Source: a virus
Length of the DNA: 30,292 nucleotides
Direction: 5' to 3' (one strand)
IMG/VR virus record: IMGVR_UViG_3300033153_006458
Coordinates: 1-30,292 of that record
In this document: one piece after another, positions 27,903 through 30,292 of the stretch
Position numbering within the stretch: position 1 is the first letter of the stretch
Layout of the letters: each line of letters begins with the position of its first letter
The notes under the pieces: model-generated
The model's input: the letters and a program-made list of their open reading frames with translations, nothing else
Told to the model about the DNA's origin: nothing
Database searches by the model: none
Made by a program: the position numbers and the translations under genes

Positions 27903-28387
27903 CAACCAAGAGAGACATGATACGCGAGGCGATCCGGCTGGCGTGTCATCGTGGGCAAAAATTCCGCTTTGCATCTGGGTGCTTGGCGGCTGTCTCGCTG
28001 CTGGCGCTTGCCTGCGCACCGGCAGCGGCGCCGATAAAAGGGCTTGAGCGATCCAGTCAATTGGCTTTTGCGGATCCGTGGCCAACGTCGAGTCCTGAAT
28101 CGTGGGAATGCCCGCGGGATCTCGACAAGGCCGAGCGCGACGAGCGCGGGATCCAGTGGCCCGGCGTGAAGGGAGCCTGCGACTCGTGCACGACGAGCGG
28201 CGGCCAATGGGTGCCGGAGCGCTACATGCCCGACGTGGGGCCCCATGGATTGCAGCGGCTCGCCTGGAGCTGTGCGCAGTGCTACCGCACCGAACGGGCG
28301 CCAGGCGATCCAATCTTCGAGCGATGCCGGTGCGGATCGCCCGGCTGCGATCCGGTACGCAACTATTTGACGGAGCCGCTCCGGTGA
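27899..28387 (+). CDS. Predicted membrane-anchored or lipoprotein Cys-rich protein
   Basis: The protein has 162 residues from ATG 27899 (ATGA overlap). Residues 1-25 are basic, about 26-42 hydrophobic and end LLALACAP, a lipobox-like LALAC, although the N-terminal region is long for a lipoprotein signal. The remainder is Cys/Trp-rich with CPRDLDKAERDE, CDSCTTSGG, CAQCYRTERAPG and CRCGSPGC, suggesting metal sites or disulfides. An envelope or zinc-binding role is possible. Replication-linked position points to DNA metabolism, so the two hints disagree and no function is assigned. Confidence 0.6.
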   Translation: MTTKRDMIREAIRLACHRGQKFRFASGCLAAVSLLALACAPAAAPIKGLERSSQLAFADPWPTSSPESWECPRDLDKAERDERGIQWPGVKGACDSCTTSGGQWVPERYMPDVGPHGLQRLAWSCAQCYRTERAPGDPIFERCRCGSPGCDPVRNYLTEPLR

Positions 28388-28599
28388 GCCTTGAGCGCTA
28401 TGGCTTCGATCCGCCTCGCTCTGGGCACCCCTGGCACTGGCAATGCGACGGGTGCGACGAGCGCGCGATCACGAGCTGGCCGCTTGACTGGCGCGAGCGC
28501 GGCACGATGCGGCCGGCTGGCTGGCGCCCAACGCGGCGAGAGATCGGGATTTTATGTGCAGCATGCGCGGCAGCGATGCCGGGGAAGGTGGGGCGATGA
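28384..28599 (+). CDS. Small zinc-ribbon protein
   Basis: The protein has 71 residues from GTG 28384 (GTGA overlap). It contains C-x2-C (WQCDGCDE) and a second C-x2-C (LCAACAAAMPG), with Trp-rich sequence WPLDWRERGTMRPAGW between. The layout is a simple four-Cys zinc ribbon. It is coupled by ATGA to the PP-loop gene. Function unknown, possibly an accessory factor for neighbouring DNA enzymes. Confidence 0.68.
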   Translation: MSLERYGFDPPRSGHPWHWQCDGCDERAITSWPLDWRERGTMRPAGWRPTRREIGILCAACAAAMPGKVGR

Positions 28600-29465
28600 G
28601 CTTCGACATTGCAGCCGAGGATTTGGAAAAGTTAGAAGGGTGCCGCGTTGTGGCCAGCGTGAGCGGCGGAAAGGATAGCGCCGCGCTGAGCCTATGGCTC
28701 ACCGAGCAAGGGATCGATCACGATCGCGTCTTTGCGGATACTGGCTGGGAGCACCCCGACACCTACGCCTATCTTCGCGGCCCGCTGACAGAGAAGCTGG
28801 GGCCAATAACCGAAGTGCAATCCAAGCTTGGCGGCATGGTGGAATGGGTACGGCATAAGGGGATCTTTTCTAGTCGGCTTCGGCGATGGTGTACGGAGAA
28901 GCTGAAACTGGAACCGATCCGGGCGCACCTTGCGGCGCTCGACTTTGACTGTATCAGTGCCGTTGGCGTCAGGGGGGGGGAATCGAAGGCGCGCTCCCGG
29001 ATGTCTCGATGGGAGTATGGCGAATACCTCGACGCGGACGTGTGGCGCCCGCTCATCCTCTGGACCGAGCAGGATGTTATAAAAATGCACCAGAGGCACA
29101 ATTTGCCACCCAACCCCTTATACCTAAAGTACAACGTGGGGCGCGTTGGTTGTTGGCCGTGCATTCATTCGCGGAAGGCCGAAATCCGGAAGGTTGCAGC
29201 CGCTACGCCAGAGAGGATCGATCTGATCCGGGCCCTTGAGGGCGAAGTGCGGAGCGCGATAGAAACCAAGGCGACAGCCCGCGGTGAGAAATTCGACGGC
29301 AACGGGTATACGTTTTTCAAGCGCGGGGGTGGGACGGGTACTGTGGCCATCGATGAGGTTGTGGCGTGGTCGCGCACGGCCCATGGTGGCCGACAGCTGA
29401 CGCTGTTGGACACCGAGCCGGACGGCTGCGTCAGGTGGGGCATGTGCGAGGGTCATAGCGAGTGA
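28596..29465 (+). CDS. PP-loop ATPase, PAPS reductase-like family
   Basis: The protein has 289 residues from ATG 28596 (ATGA overlap). The N-terminal part has the PP-loop: VVASVSGGKDSAALSLWL, with SGGKDS for ATP pyrophosphate binding. It is followed by FADTGWEHPDTYAYL, SRLRRWCTEKLKLEPI (Cys with Lys), GVRGGESKARSRM, then GCWPCIHSRKAEI with C-x2-C and a last Cys pair (GCVRWGMC). Members use ATP to activate sulfate or other acceptors; some, such as DndC, act in DNA modification. A G9 tract at 28972-28980 is in frame. The PP-loop call is firm; the substrate is not. Confidence 0.82.
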   Translation: MSFDIAAEDLEKLEGCRVVASVSGGKDSAALSLWLTEQGIDHDRVFADTGWEHPDTYAYLRGPLTEKLGPITEVQSKLGGMVEWVRHKGIFSSRLRRWCTEKLKLEPIRAHLAALDFDCISAVGVRGGESKARSRMSRWEYGEYLDADVWRPLILWTEQDVIKMHQRHNLPPNPLYLKYNVGRVGCWPCIHSRKAEIRKVAAATPERIDLIRALEGEVRSAIETKATARGEKFDGNGYTFFKRGGGTGTVAIDEVVAWSRTAHGGRQLTLLDTEPDGCVRWGMCEGHSE

Positions 29466-29971
29466 GCTTCGAGGATAAGCTTGAGCACGCGCGACGCGTC
29501 GAGCAGGACGTAGCGGCGTGGCTGATGCGCCGCAATTGGCTCGTGTTGCCGGTGTACGACTACAGCGGCCAGCAGGACGACAAGGCGCCCAAGCTCCAGG
29601 CCGCCCGGCGTCGCGATTCACTGGTGGCGCCCGATCTGCTGGCTGCCCGTGGCGGAGCTCACTTGTGGTTTGAAGTAAAATGGAAGGCCGCGGCCACGCT
29701 GCACCGCAAAACGGACACGCTTGAGACGGGCCTGAATTTGCGACACTGGCGCGACTATGTGGCGATCAAGCGCGAGAGCGGCGCCGACGTCTGGATCGTG
29801 TTCGTGCATGAGGCGGAGGCGGAGATCCGAGCCGCTGAGGTTTCGCAGCTCGCGCGCTCAGCGCGCATTTACGACGGCGCCAAGATGGGCCGAGGCGGCA
29901 TGGTGTTTTTTCCATATCGCCAAATTAAAAGACTCTGCTCCACGCGCGATGTGCTGCGTGGGGCGGCCTAA
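29462..29971 (+). CDS. PD-(D/E)xK family nuclease, Holliday-junction-resolvase or restriction-like
   Basis: The protein has 169 residues from GTG 29462 (GTGA overlap). Nuclease core residues are visible: an N-terminal helix with VEQDVAAWLMRRNW, the Asp of VAPDLLAARGGAH, then LWFEVKWKAA giving the E.K catalytic pair, followed by LETGLNLRHWRDYVAIKRES as the usual helix. The C-terminal strand region is VFFPYRQIKRL. It is a small stand-alone endonuclease core that could resolve branched DNA or cut host DNA. Specific activity is not readable. Confidence 0.72.
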   Translation: MSFEDKLEHARRVEQDVAAWLMRRNWLVLPVYDYSGQQDDKAPKLQAARRRDSLVAPDLLAARGGAHLWFEVKWKAAATLHRKTDTLETGLNLRHWRDYVAIKRESGADVWIVFVHEAEAEIRAAEVSQLARSARIYDGAKMGRGGMVFFPYRQIKRLCSTRDVLRGAA

Positions 29972-29989
29972 TCCAATTCAATCGCTCCC

Positions 29990-30292
29990 ATGAGCGAAGC
30001 CGATCTACAGCGCGCAATTTTGGAGGCGCTCAGCCTGCTACCTGGCGTGATGCCGATCCGCGTCAATTCGGGATCGCCGATCAAGCGATTCCGTGGCGCA
30101 AAAAAGGGCACCGCCGACATTGTCGGGATTGTTGAGCCGGGCCGGTTTTTTGCGCTTGAGGTTAAGGCCGGCCGCCGATCGGTATGCTCACCGGAGCAGC
30201 TCGCCTTCTTGGCGCTGGTGCGCAAGCTCGGCGGGATCGCTCAAGTCGTGCGCTCCGTCGACGAGGCCATCGCCGCGATTAAGCAGGGCGAG
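29990..30292 (+). CDS. VRR-NUC domain nuclease (3' end outside window)
   Basis: The frame is open from ATG 29990 to the window edge, 101 codons, so the gene is cut. The sequence MSEADLQRAILEAL, then RVNSGSPIKRF, GAKKGTADIVGIVE, RFFALEVKAGRRS and SPEQLAFLALVRK, is the VRR-NUC pattern: an N-terminal helix, the Asp of ADIVG, E-x-K (EVK) and a Gln of PEQ. These small nucleases are frequent in phage replication modules and relate to flap or junction endonucleases. It follows another nuclease after 18 bases. The end is likely close to the window edge, given the family's usual size. Confidence 0.82.
   Translation, partial: MSEADLQRAILEALSLLPGVMPIRVNSGSPIKRFRGAKKGTADIVGIVEPGRFFALEVKAGRRSVCSPEQLAFLALVRKLGGIAQVVRSVDEAIAAIKQGE

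Overview
The window reads as part of one tailed-phage or prophage genome with high GC content, by eye about 62-63 %. Nothing in it looks like an ordinary chromosomal gene, tRNA, rRNA, CRISPR array or insertion sequence. A Gram-negative host is likely, because there are lipoprotein signal peptides, candidate spanin-type proteins and two wall-degrading enzymes. A high-GC proteobacterium or myxobacterium is a reasonable guess, but the sequence does not settle it.

Layout. (1) 1-13193, rightward: a Mu-like contractile-tail morphogenesis block. It holds the end of an unknown structural gene, a Mu I-type protease with a nested scaffold start, a small decoration-type protein, a gpT-type major capsid protein, head-tail connector genes, sheath, tube, a tail chaperone with a clear -1 frameshift extension, a short tape measure, and baseplate genes matching the Mu hub, spike, gp46, gp47 and gp48 positions. 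(2) 13198-17628: six consecutive fibre or appendage genes that share and shuffle N- and C-terminal modules. (3) 17634-21244: a tightly overlapped lysis cassette with membrane/coiled-coil proteins, a holin candidate, a lipoprotein, an SLT-type muramidase with an overlapping gene inside its 3' end, and a modular amidase endolysin. It closes with a strong rho-independent terminator. (4) 21299-26380, leftward: an orphan C5-cytosine methyltransferase, a small HTH protein and several unknown small genes. A 178-nt regulatory gap with two symmetric repeat elements separates these from a recombination cluster (RecT-like annealing protein plus YqaJ-type exonuclease). (5) 26462-30292, rightward: an XRE regulator, zinc-binding small proteins, a replication initiator carrying a two-block iteron-like array, a PP-loop PAPS-reductase-like protein, and two PD-(D/E)xK-type nucleases, the last cut by the window edge.

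How it fits together. The morphogenesis block follows Mu order, but no Mu transposase A/B is present in the window. The replication, recombination and nuclease genes instead suggest lambda-like initiation from an origin inside the initiator gene plus a Red-like recombination pair. The most notable signals are the iteron array, whose units keep their DNA spelling across two reading frames; a roughly four-fold excess of GATC in two hand-counted stretches; a four-half-site operator-like element at 23806-23844; and the mosaic fibre cassette. Terminase, portal and gpF-like genes would be expected left of the window.
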